From assembly GCA_963792405.1 (NCBI GenBank), contig CAWBVU010000006.1, forward strand, positions 1,488,001 through 1,552,000: a stretch of DNA of 64,000 nt. The letters run 5' to 3'. Of the stretch, positions 51,340-59,269 are shown in pieces. Both the position numbers and the translations under genes were made by a program. The DNA comes from SZUA-442 sp963792405. GTDB lineage: Bacteria > Actinomycetota > Acidimicrobiia > Spongiisociales > UBA5794. The notes below the pieces were generated by a model, which saw only the letters and a program-made list of their open reading frames with translations, did no database searches and was not told where the DNA came from. The first letter of the stretch is position 1, and every line of letters begins with the position of its first letter.

Positions 51340-51896
51340 CACGCACCTACTTGCTGTCGACGGAACGGGAAACCGAACGCATCGAGGAGCGCCCGCCCCT
51401 GCTCGTCCGTCTCGGCGGTGGTCACCAGGGTGATGTCCATACCGCGCACCTTCATCACTTTGTCGTAGTCGATCTCGGGGAAGATCAGCTGCTCGGTCAC
51501 CCCGAAGCTGTAGTTGCCCCGTCCATCGAACCCCTTCGGGTTCAGGCCGCGGAAGTCCCTGATGCGGGGAATCGCGAGGGCGATCAGCCTATCGAGGAAC
51601 TCCCACATACGGTCCCCACGAAGGGTGACGGAGGCGCCGATCGCCTGACCTTCACGCAGCTTGAAGTTCGACACCGACTTGCGGGCGCGATTCACCTTGG
51701 GCTGCTGCCCGGTGATCGTGCGCAGATCAGCGACCACGCCGTCCATGAGCTTGGCATCGGCAGAGGCGTCGCCCGCACCCATGTTGACGACGATCTTCGC
51801 GAGGCGCGGCACCTGCATCACGTTGTCGAGTCCGAGCTGCTCGAGGAGCTGCCCCTTGATCTCGTCGTTGTACTTCTCCTTGAGCCGTGGCGCCAT
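51339..51896 (-). CDS. rplE: 50S ribosomal protein L5
   Basis: A 185-residue uL5 protein binding 5S rRNA. It has APRLKEKYNDEIKGQLLEQL, KIVVNMGAGDASADAK, GQQPKVNRARKSVSNFKLRE and MDITLVTTAETDEQGRALL. I start at the ATG at 51896, which overlaps the rplX stop. Confidence 0.97.
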   Translation of the reverse strand: MAPRLKEKYNDEIKGQLLEQLGLDNVMQVPRLAKIVVNMGAGDASADAKLMDGVVADLRTITGQQPKVNRARKSVSNFKLREGQAIGASVTLRGDRMWEFLDRLIALAIPRIRDFRGLNPKGFDGRGNYSFGVTEQLIFPEIDYDKVMKVRGMDITLVTTAETDEQGRALLDAFGFPFRRQQVGA

Positions 51897-52201
51897 CAGA
51901 GATCCCCTCCGCACTTGCGGCAGACCCTCAGCTTCTTGCCGTCCTCATCGAAACGGGCACCGACGCGCGTCGGGCCGCACTCCTTGCACACGATCATCAC
52001 GTTCGACGCATCGATCGGCATGTCCTTGTCGATGATGCCGCCGGTGTTCAATTCGCCGCGTGGCTTCTGGCTGCGCCTCGCCGTCGCGACGCCCTCGACG
52101 ATGATGCGCCCGGTCTTCGGGAAGACCTTCGCGATCCTCGACTCCTTGCCGGCATCCTTGCCGGCGATGACCATGACCGTGTCTCCTTCACGCAGCTTCA
52201 T
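51896..52201 (-). CDS. rplX: 50S ribosomal protein L24
   Basis: A 101-residue uL24 protein, an assembly initiator. It has MKLREGDTVMVIAGKDAGKE (KOW motif) and FPKTGRIIVEGVATARR. The C-terminus contains CKECGPTRVGARFDEDGKK and then CRKCGGD, two CxxC pairs that may bind zinc, common in actinobacterial L24. One-base overlaps join it to rplN and rplE. Confidence 0.97.
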   Translation of the reverse strand: MKLREGDTVMVIAGKDAGKESRIAKVFPKTGRIIVEGVATARRSQKPRGELNTGGIIDKDMPIDASNVMIVCKECGPTRVGARFDEDGKKLRVCRKCGGDL

Positions 52202-52569
52202 CACAGCACCTCCGGGGCGAGCGACACGATGCGCATGAACTTCCTGTCGCGGAGCTCACGACCGACAGGGCCGAAGATGCGGGTTCCGCGCGGCTGCTGC
52301 TGGTCGTTGATGATCACACAGGCGTTGTCGTCGAAACGGATGTAGGAGCCGTCCGGACGGCGGGTCTCCTTCTTCGTCCTGACCACCACGGCCTTGACGA
52401 CGTCGCCCTTCTTGACGGTACCCCCGGGCGTCGCCTCCTTGACGGTGGCGACGATGATGTCACCGACACCCGCGTACCGGCGGCTCGAGCCTCCGAGCAC
52501 GCGGATGGTGAGCACCTCCCTGGCGCCGGAGTTGTCGGCGACCTTCAGGCGGCTTTCCTGCTGGATCAT
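52201..52569 (-). CDS. rplN: 50S ribosomal protein L14
   Basis: A 122-residue uL14 protein at the subunit interface. It has MIQQESRLKVADNSGAREVL and KEATPGGTVKKGDVVKAVVV, and the ending LRDRKFMRIVSLAPEVL, all standard. Its start overlaps the rpsQ stop by four bases. Confidence 0.98.
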   Translation of the reverse strand: MIQQESRLKVADNSGAREVLTIRVLGGSSRRYAGVGDIIVATVKEATPGGTVKKGDVVKAVVVRTKKETRRPDGSYIRFDDNACVIINDQQQPRGTRIFGPVGRELRDRKFMRIVSLAPEVL

Positions 52570-52820
52570 CGGGCACGCTCCACGATCTCGTCCACGCGCC
52601 AGCGCTTCGACTTGGACAGCGGGCGCGTCTCGACGATGCGCACCGTGTCTCCCACGCGGGCGTCGTTCGCCTCGTCGTGGGCGTGGAACTTCTTGCGGAC
52701 CGGGACGGTCTTTCCATACTTGGGGTGCCGTTTCGCATCCCTGACCTCGACCGTCACGGTCTTGTCACGGCTGTCGGAAACGACGATCCCGACGCGTACC
52801 TTGCGGTTGGCGCGCTCCAT
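52566..52820 (-). CDS. rpsQ: 30S ribosomal protein S17
   Basis: An 84-residue uS17 protein. It has RKVRVGIVVSDSRDKTVTVE, HPKYGKTVPVRKKFHAHDE and RVGDTVRIVETRPLSKSKRW. It directly follows rpmC with no gap and overlaps rplN. Confidence 0.98.
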   Translation of the reverse strand: MERANRKVRVGIVVSDSRDKTVTVEVRDAKRHPKYGKTVPVRKKFHAHDEANDARVGDTVRIVETRPLSKSKRWRVDEIVERAR

Positions 52821-53039
52821 CTACGCTTCCTCCTGCTGCGATTCCCAGGCGGCGATCTCCTGCTCGCGCATCACCGTGGCGATGCGGGCGATGTCTGCCT
52901 TGACCTGCTTGATACGGGCGGTGTTGTCGAGCTGGTTCGTCACGAGCTGGAAGCGCAGGTTGAACAGCTCTTCCTTCGATTCGTCCAGCCTCTGGGTGAG
53001 TTCCCTGTAGCTGAGCTTGCGGAGATCGAGTGCGTTCAT
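52821..53039 (-). CDS. rpmC: 50S ribosomal protein L29
   Basis: A 72-residue uL29 protein near the tunnel exit. It has LRKLSYRELTQRLDESKEEL and FNLRFQLVTNQLDNTARIKQ, forming the typical helical hairpin. The start overlaps the rplP stop by four bases. Confidence 0.97.
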   Translation of the reverse strand: MNALDLRKLSYRELTQRLDESKEELFNLRFQLVTNQLDNTARIKQVKADIARIATVMREQEIAAWESQQEEA

Positions 53040-53449
53040 AGCGCGTCCCTCTTCACGAACTTCGACTTCACGGGGAGCTTGTGGGCTGCGAGGCGCATGG
53101 CCTCACGGGCGAGCTCCTCGTCGACGCCCGACATCTCGAACATCACGCGACCCGGCTTGATCACGGCGACCCAGTACTCGGGGTTGCCCTTGCCTGAACC
53201 CATCCGGGTCTCGGCGGGCTTCTCCGTGATCGGCTTGTCGGGGAAGATCGTGATCCACACCTTCCCGCCACGCTTGATCTTTCGGGTCATCGCGATACGA
53301 GCTGCCTCGATCTGACGAGACGTCACCCAGCCGCGCTCCTGGGCCTGGAGGCCGAACTCCCCGAACGACACCTTGGTGCCACCCTTGGCGTCGCCGCGCA
53401 TCCGACCCTTCTGGACCTTGCGGTACTTCGTTCGCTTCGGCATCAACAT
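53036..53449 (-). CDS. rplP: 50S ribosomal protein L16
   Basis: A 137-residue uL16 protein near the A-site tRNA and peptidyl transferase centre. It has the start MLMPKRTKYRKVQKGRMRGD, RIAMTRKIKRGGKVWI and MGSGKGNPEYWVAVIKPGR. I use the ATG at 53449, since MLMPKR is the common start. Confidence 0.98.
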   Translation of the reverse strand: MLMPKRTKYRKVQKGRMRGDAKGGTKVSFGEFGLQAQERGWVTSRQIEAARIAMTRKIKRGGKVWITIFPDKPITEKPAETRMGSGKGNPEYWVAVIKPGRVMFEMSGVDEELAREAMRLAAHKLPVKSKFVKRDAL

Positions 53450-53451
53450 CG

Positions 53452-54669
53452 TCAGGCCTCCTCGTCGTCCTCGGCGGCGACCGCCTCATCCACGACGGCC
53501 TCGACGGCGGTGTCCACCGCGGCGTCTCCTGCCAGCTCGGCGGCATCTTCGGCCGCGACGGCCTCGGCGATGGCCTCCTCTGCCGCTTCGACGGCGACGA
53601 TCGCCTCGGCGGCGGCAACGTCGGCGACCACCGCATCGGCGGGTGTCACCTCGGCGGCGACGGCGGCATCGGCGACAGTCTCGGCGATCTCCGCATCGAC
53701 GATGGCCTCCTCGGCTGTCGCGATGGCTGCCGAGGCTTCCGCCTCGGTAGCGGCCGCGTCGGCCGACGCCTCGCGAGCCTCCTGGAGCTCGGCCTTGGCA
53801 TCTGCGGCCGTCACGACACGCTTGCCTCCACCGGCCTCGATGAGTCGCTTGCCTGCGGGCTTCTTGCCGCCCCCGGCCTCGACGACACGCTTGCCTCCAC
53901 CGGCCTCGATGATCCGACGTTCGGTACCGGCACCTGCGGCGGCCTCCGCACGTGACTTCACCGACTTGCGACGTGCCCGTTCCGTGGGTGCGCCCGTGGC
54001 CATGCGCGCCTCAGCCGCGGCCTTGCCTGCGGCACCGGCCCTCGGCATGACGTCTCCCTTGTAGACCCAGACCTTGATGCCGATCGCACCGACCGTGGTC
54101 TCGGCCGTCGCCTCGCCGTAGTCGATGTCGGCGCGCAGGGTGTGAAGGGGCACACGCCCCTCGAGGTACCACTCCCGCCTCCCCATGTCGGCACCACCGA
54201 GACGACCGGACGCCTGGACGCGCACGCCCTCGGCACCGGCCTTGAGTGCCGTCGAGACCGTGCGCTTGAGCGCACGGCGGAACGACACACGGCCCTCGAG
54301 CTGGTCGGCGACGCTGCGGGCGAGCAGGGTCGCATCGATCTCGGGGTTGTGCACTTCGATGACGTTGAACTTGACGATGCGGCCGGACAGCTTCTCGAGC
54401 CCGGCTCGCAGGCGTTCCGCCTCCGAGCCGCCCCTCCCGATGACCACGCCGGGCCGACCGGTGTGGATATCGATCTGAACCTTCTTGTCACCGATGCGCT
54501 CGATGTCGATGCGCGAGATCGCACCACGCTTGAGCTCGCCCCTGAGGTAGCTGCGGATCTCATGATCCTCCGCCACGTTCGAGGCGTACTCCTTGTCGCT
54601 GTACCAGCGCGACTTCCAATCGGTGACGATCCCGAGCCGCAGGCCGTAAGGATGGACTTTCTGCCCCAT
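53452..54669 (-). CDS. rpsC: 30S ribosomal protein S3 with a ~190-residue C-terminal extension
   Basis: A 405-residue uS3 protein; most are 210-280. Residues 1 to about 215 are normal: MGQKVHPYGLRLGIVTDWKS, KH-domain VVIGRGGSEAERLRAGLEKL and GIKVWVYKGDVMPR. Residues about 215-250 are basic. Residues 251-284 contain three copies of an [IV]EAGGGK[RK] motif. Residues about 286-405 are almost only Ala, Glu, Asp and Val, probably helical or disordered and strongly acidic. The frame is clean, with the stop just before rplP, so the tail is coded. Its role is unknown. Confidence 0.95.
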   Translation of the reverse strand: MGQKVHPYGLRLGIVTDWKSRWYSDKEYASNVAEDHEIRSYLRGELKRGAISRIDIERIGDKKVQIDIHTGRPGVVIGRGGSEAERLRAGLEKLSGRIVKFNVIEVHNPEIDATLLARSVADQLEGRVSFRRALKRTVSTALKAGAEGVRVQASGRLGGADMGRREWYLEGRVPLHTLRADIDYGEATAETTVGAIGIKVWVYKGDVMPRAGAAGKAAAEARMATGAPTERARRKSVKSRAEAAAGAGTERRIIEAGGGKRVVEAGGGKKPAGKRLIEAGGGKRVVTAADAKAELQEAREASADAAATEAEASAAIATAEEAIVDAEIAETVADAAVAAEVTPADAVVADVAAAEAIVAVEAAEEAIAEAVAAEDAAELAGDAAVDTAVEAVVDEAVAAEDDEEA

Positions 54670-55009
54670 CAGGCAACCTCCTCCTGGTCTGCTACGACGA
54701 TCGTGATGTGGCTCGTGCGCTTGCGGATTCGCGTCGCACGGCCGCGGGCGCGTGGGCGCCAGCGCTTGAGTGTCGGTCCCTCGTCGGCATAGGCCTCCGC
54801 GACGAACAGCTCGTCCGCGTCGAGGGCGTAGTTGTGCTCGGCGTTGGCGATCGCCGAGTCGAGGACCTTCTTGATGGGGTCGGCAGCGCGGCGGTTCGTG
54901 AACTGCAGCACGACCCGTGCCTCGTCCACGGGGAGCCCACGAACGAGGTCGAGCACCCTGCGCACCTTGTACGGTGACTGGCGCACGTGCTTGGCCTGGG
55001 CTCGAGCCT

Positions 55010-55013
<4 letters not shown>
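54669..55013 (-). CDS. rplV: 50S ribosomal protein L22
   Basis: A 114-residue uL22 protein whose hairpin lines the exit tunnel. It has HVRQSPYKVRRVLDLVRGLP, NAEHNYALDADELFVAEAY and GPTLKRWRPRARGRATRIRK. Overlaps with rpsS and rpsC show coupling. Confidence 0.98.
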
Positions 55014-55288
<275 letters not shown>

Positions 55289-55291
55289 GGG

Positions 55292-56125
55292 TTACCTCTT
55301 CCCCTTCTTGGAGCGACGCCGCACGATGTACTGGTCGCTCGCCTTGTTCTTCTTCCGGGTCCTGCCCTCGGGCTTGCCCCAGGGGCTCACCGGGTGGCGA
55401 CCACCGGAGCTCCGGCCCTCACCACCGCCCAGCGGGTGGTCCACCGGGTTCATGGCAACGCCTCGCGACTGCGGGCGCTTGCCCTTCCAGCGGTTCCTGC
55501 CTGCCTTTCCGATCTTCACCAGCTCGGCGTCGGTGTTGCCGACCTGTCCGACGGTCGCCCTGCAGTCGAGCTGCACCTGACGCATCTCGCCCGAAGGCAG
55601 GCGAAGGAGCGCAACGGCGTTCTCCTTCGACATGAGCTGGACTGCCGTCCCTGCGGAGCGGCCCATCTTGGCGCCGCCACCGGGACGGAGCTCGACACCG
55701 TGCACGACGGTACCGGTCGGGATGTTCCGCAGCGGGAGGGCGTTGCCCGGCCGGATCTCGGCACTCGAGCCGGACTCGACAATATCGCCGACCTTGAGAC
55801 CGACCGGTGCGAGGATGTAGCGCTTCTCCCCGTCGACGTAGTGCAGGAGGGCGATGCGGGCGTTGCGATTCGGGTCGTACTCGATCGCCGCGACCTTGGC
55901 GGGCACACCGTCCTTCGTGCGACGGAAGTCGATGATGCGATAGCGCCGCTTGTGGCCGCCGCCGCGATGACGCGAGGTGATGCGGCCGTAGGTGTTGCGT
56001 CCGGAGGACCGCTTCTTGGGCGCGAGCAAGCTCTTCTCGGGGGTGGACTTGGTGACGGCCTCGAAATCCGAGACCGTCTGGTGCCTGCGCCCCGGTGAGG
56101 TCGGCTTGAGTTTCTTGACACCCAT
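55292..56125 (-). CDS. rplB: 50S ribosomal protein L2
   Basis: A 277-residue uL2 protein needed for subunit joining and peptidyl transfer. It has MGVKKLKPTSPGRRHQTVSD, SSGRNTYGRITSRHRGGGHK and the functional histidine in MNPVDHPLGGGEG. I start at 56125, with GAGGT upstream; the frame extends 11 codons further without family support. Confidence 0.98.
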   Translation of the reverse strand: MGVKKLKPTSPGRRHQTVSDFEAVTKSTPEKSLLAPKKRSSGRNTYGRITSRHRGGGHKRRYRIIDFRRTKDGVPAKVAAIEYDPNRNARIALLHYVDGEKRYILAPVGLKVGDIVESGSSAEIRPGNALPLRNIPTGTVVHGVELRPGGGAKMGRSAGTAVQLMSKENAVALLRLPSGEMRQVQLDCRATVGQVGNTDAELVKIGKAGRNRWKGKRPQSRGVAMNPVDHPLGGGEGRSSGGRHPVSPWGKPEGRTRKKNKASDQYIVRRRSKKGKR

Positions 56126-56129
56126 GTGC

Positions 56130-56417
56130 TTATACCTCGAAGACGTCGATCGTGTCACCGGCGGCGAGGGTCACGAGGGCACGCTTGGTGTCCTTGCGCT
56201 TCCCGACGATCCATCCGGTTCGCTTGCGCTTTCCTGCACGGTTCATCGTGTTGACCGACGTCACCTTCACACTGAAGATCGACTCGATGGCCTGCTTGAT
56301 CTCGGTCTTGTTGGACCGGCGATCCACGACGAACGTGTAGGTGTTGTGGTCCGAGACGAGGTCGTAGGACTTCTCCGACACGACCGGCTCGAAGATGATG
56401 TCGCGTGGGTTCTTCAT
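56130..56417 (-). CDS. rplW: 50S ribosomal protein L23
   Basis: A 95-residue uL23 protein at the tunnel exit, a docking site for SRP and trigger factor. It has PRDIIFEPVVSEKSYDLVSD, NKTEIKQAIESIF and KVTSVNTMNRAGKRKR. The start overlaps the rplD stop by four bases. Confidence 0.97.
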   Translation of the reverse strand: MKNPRDIIFEPVVSEKSYDLVSDHNTYTFVVDRRSNKTEIKQAIESIFSVKVTSVNTMNRAGKRKRTGWIVGKRKDTKRALVTLAAGDTIDVFEV

Positions 56418-57103
56418 GCGGCATCACCTGCTTCGTCCGCTTTGACGGCCGCGGCGTGCTCCTTGGTTCCCCGAGGTGCCGCCTGGCCGAGGTCCAGGGT
56501 GCCCTTGCTCATCACGATCGTGTCGGCCCAGAGCACGTCGTAGGTGTTCGCCTGGCCGAGGTTGGAGGCGATGACGTGATCGAGGTTCCTGAACGAGGTG
56601 ATGGCGACCCGCTCGTGGTCCTCTGCCAGGAGGAGGACCTTCCCGGTCACACCCATGGCCTCGAGCAGGGCGACGGCGTTCTTCGTCTTCGGTGCATCCC
56701 ACACGTCGAAGCTCTCGACGACCTTGATCTGGCCGTCCGCCGCCCTCGCCGAGAGCGCACTGCGCAGGGCGAGGCGCTTCATCTTCTTCGGCGTCCGCTG
56801 GCTGTAGTCACGGGGCTTGGGCCCGTGGGCGACACCGCCACCGATGAACTGGGGTGAGCGGATGGAGCCCTGCCGTGCGCGTCCGAGGCCCTTCTGGCGC
56901 CACGGTTTGGCGCCGCCGCCTCGCACCTCGCCACGGGTCTTGGTCGAGTGCGTGCCCGCGCGCCGTGCGGCGAGCTGGGCGGTGACGACCTGGTGCATCA
57001 CCGGGACGTTCGGCTCGATGCCGAAGATCTCGGGGTTCAGGTCGACCGTGCCGGCCTCCTTGCCGTCGGCCGTGTACAGGGGTGCCGTCAACGTGTCAGC
57101 CAT
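56414..57103 (-). CDS. rplD: 50S ribosomal protein L4
   Basis: A 229-residue uL4 protein lining the tunnel constriction. It has HQVVTAQLAARRAGTHSTKT, the loop REVRGGGAKPWRQKGLGRARQ given here by its core GGGAKPWRQKGLGRAR, and GGVAHGPKPRDY. The Ala-rich end is slightly longer than usual. The start overlaps the end of rplC by eight bases. Confidence 0.98.
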   Translation of the reverse strand: MADTLTAPLYTADGKEAGTVDLNPEIFGIEPNVPVMHQVVTAQLAARRAGTHSTKTRGEVRGGGAKPWRQKGLGRARQGSIRSPQFIGGGVAHGPKPRDYSQRTPKKMKRLALRSALSARAADGQIKVVESFDVWDAPKTKNAVALLEAMGVTGKVLLLAEDHERVAITSFRNLDHVIASNLGQANTYDVLWADTIVMSKGTLDLGQAAPRGTKEHAAAVKADEAGDAA

Positions 57104-57734
57104 TGGCCTTCACCGCCTCCCTGATGACCACGATCGAGCCCTTCGGGCCCGGTACGGATCCCGCGAGCAGGATCACGTCGTGTTCGGCGTCGACCCGCAC
57201 CACCTCGATGTTGAGGAGCGTCGTCGTGTCCCCGCCCATGCGGCCGGGGAGGCGCTTGCCCTTGAACACGCGCGCCGGTGTGGCACATGCGCCGATGGAC
57301 CCGGGTGCGCGGTGGACCTTGTGGGCACCATGGGACGCGCCCTGGCCCTTGAAGTTGTGGCGCTTCATGACCCCGGCGAAACCCTTGCCCTTCGACACAC
57401 CCGTGACGTCGGCCTTCTGGCCGGCCTCGAGCACGTCGCCGATCTTGATGGTCTGACCGACCTCGTAGGCGTCGGGATCGTCCACGCGGACCTCGATGAC
57501 GTGCCGGTGGGGAGCGACACCCGCCTTGGCGAAGTGGCCCGCGGCGGGGCGACCGGCCTTGGCGGCCGACATCTCCTTGAAGGCGATCTGGATCGCCGAA
57601 TAGCCGTCCGTGTCGGGACGCTTGATCTGCGTCACGACGACCGGACCGGCCTTGACGGCGGTCACCGGGATCGCCCGGTTGGCATCGTCGAAGATCTGGG
57701 TCATCCCCAGCTTCTCTCCGATGATCGCATTCAT
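57096..57734 (-). CDS. rplC: 50S ribosomal protein L3
   Basis: A 212-residue uL3 protein, an assembly initiator reaching the peptidyl transferase centre. It has IIGEKLGMTQIFDDANRAIP, KGFAGVMKRHNFKGQGASHG, and RVFKGKRLPGRMGGDTTTLL. The start overlaps the rpsJ stop by four bases. Confidence 0.98.
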   Translation of the reverse strand: MNAIIGEKLGMTQIFDDANRAIPVTAVKAGPVVVTQIKRPDTDGYSAIQIAFKEMSAAKAGRPAAGHFAKAGVAPHRHVIEVRVDDPDAYEVGQTIKIGDVLEAGQKADVTGVSKGKGFAGVMKRHNFKGQGASHGAHKVHRAPGSIGACATPARVFKGKRLPGRMGGDTTTLLNIEVVRVDAEHDVILLAGSVPGPKGSIVVIREAVKANG

Positions 57735-58042
57735 GTCTTGATCTCCACCTCTACGCCCGCGGGGAGGTCGAGCCGCATGAGCGAGTCGACCGTCTTCGGG
57801 GTCGGTTCCAGGATGTCGATGAGCCGCTTGTGGATCCGCATCTCGAAGTGCTCGCGAGACGTCTTGTCGACGTGCGGGCCGCGGATCACGGTGTAGCGAT
57901 GGACCTTCGTCGGGAGCGGTACCGGTCCCTTGATCTTCGCCTGCGTACGGATCACCGTCTCCGCGATCTTGCGCGCCGACTCGTCGACGACCGAGTGGTC
58001 GTACGCCTTGAGCCGGATGCGGATCCGATGCTCGTTTGCCAT
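57731..58042 (-). CDS. rpsJ: 30S ribosomal protein S10
   Basis: A 103-residue uS10 protein (NusE), also a transcription antitermination factor. It has RIRIRLKAYDHSVVDESARK, GPVPLPTKVHRYTVIRGPHV and the HVDKTSREHFEMRIHKRLID region. It lies 25 bases after tuf, joining the str and S10 groups. Confidence 0.98.
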   Translation of the reverse strand: MANEHRIRIRLKAYDHSVVDESARKIAETVIRTQAKIKGPVPLPTKVHRYTVIRGPHVDKTSREHFEMRIHKRLIDILEPTPKTVDSLMRLDLPAGVEVEIKT

Positions 58043-58067
58043 GGTCGTTACCTCAGATCCTTCTCAG

Positions 58068-59258
58068 CTACTTGATGATCTTGGTGACGCGGCCTGCACC
58101 CACGGTGCGGCCACCCTCACGAATCGCGAACCGCAGACCCTCGTCCATCGCGATCGGCTTGCCCAACACCACCGTCATCTCCGTGTTGTCACCCGGCATC
58201 ACCATCTCGGTGCCCTCAGGCAACTTCACCTCACCCGTGACATCCGTCGTCCGGAAATAGAACTGCGGCCGATACCCATCGAAGAACGGGTTGTGCCGGC
58301 CACCCTCATCCTTGGTCAAGATGTACACATTCGCCTCGAAATCGGTATGCGGCGTGATCGACTTCGGCGCAGCCACCACCTGACCACGCTCCACATCATC
58401 CTTCCCGATCCCACGCAACAACAACCCCACGTTGTCCCCCGCACGGCCCTCATCGAGCAACTTGCGGAACATCTCGATCCCCGTCACCGTCGTCGACTGC
58501 ACATCACGCAACCCGATGATCTCGACCTGATCCCCCACATGCAACGTCCCCTGCTCGATACGGCCCGTCACCACCGTCCCACGACCCGTAATCGAGAACA
58601 CATCCTCAATCGGCATCGCAAACGGCTTCTCCGTCTCACGCAACGGCTCAGGGATATACGCATCCACCTCAGCCATCAACTCCATCACCTGCGCCGCCGC
58701 ATCCGCATCACCCTCAAGCGCCTTCAACGCCGACCCACGCACCACCGGCACATCATCACCAGGGAACTCATACTCATTCAGCAGATCACGAACCTCGAGC
58801 TCCACCAGATCCAACAACTCATCATCGTCGACCTGATCCACCTTGTTCATGAACACCACAATCGCCGGCACACCCACCTGACGCGCCAACAACACATGCT
58901 CACGCGTCTGAGGCATCGGACCATCCGCAGCCGACACCACAAGAATCGCCCCATCAACCTGCGCCGCACCCGTGATCATGTTCTTCACATAATCCGCATG
59001 CCCAGGCATATCCACATGCGCGTAATGACGATTCTCCGTCTCATACTCCACATGCGCGATCGCAATCGTGATCCCCCGCTCACGCTCCTCAGGCGCCTTA
59101 TCAATCTCATCAAACGCCGTGAACGACGACGACCCCACACCCGCATCCGCCAACGTCTTCGTAATCGCCGCCGTCAACGTCGTCTTCCCATGATCAATAT
59201 GACCCATCGTCCCAATATTCACATGCGGCTTCGTCCGCTCGAACTTTGCTTTCGCCAT
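58068..59258 (-). CDS. tuf: Elongation factor Tu
   Basis: A 396-residue GTPase delivering aminoacyl-tRNA. It has GHIDHGKTTL (P-loop), the DMPGHADYV switch II region and NKVDQVDDDE. The protein is ordinary, but the codon use is not. From the start to about residue 340 it uses U- and G-ending codons (GAT, GGT, CGT, GTG, TTG, CCT), while the last 40 codons and all neighbouring genes prefer GAC, GGC, GTC, CTC. This suggests gene conversion or acquisition of most of the gene from elsewhere. It lies 11 bases after fusA. Confidence 0.98.
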   Translation of the reverse strand: MAKAKFERTKPHVNIGTMGHIDHGKTTLTAAITKTLADAGVGSSSFTAFDEIDKAPEERERGITIAIAHVEYETENRHYAHVDMPGHADYVKNMITGAAQVDGAILVVSAADGPMPQTREHVLLARQVGVPAIVVFMNKVDQVDDDELLDLVELEVRDLLNEYEFPGDDVPVVRGSALKALEGDADAAAQVMELMAEVDAYIPEPLRETEKPFAMPIEDVFSITGRGTVVTGRIEQGTLHVGDQVEIIGLRDVQSTTVTGIEMFRKLLDEGRAGDNVGLLLRGIGKDDVERGQVVAAPKSITPHTDFEANVYILTKDEGGRHNPFFDGYRPQFYFRTTDVTGEVKLPEGTEMVMPGDNTEMTVVLGKPIAMDEGLRFAIREGGRTVGAGRVTKIIK

Positions 59259-59269
59259 GGTGGGCTCTC

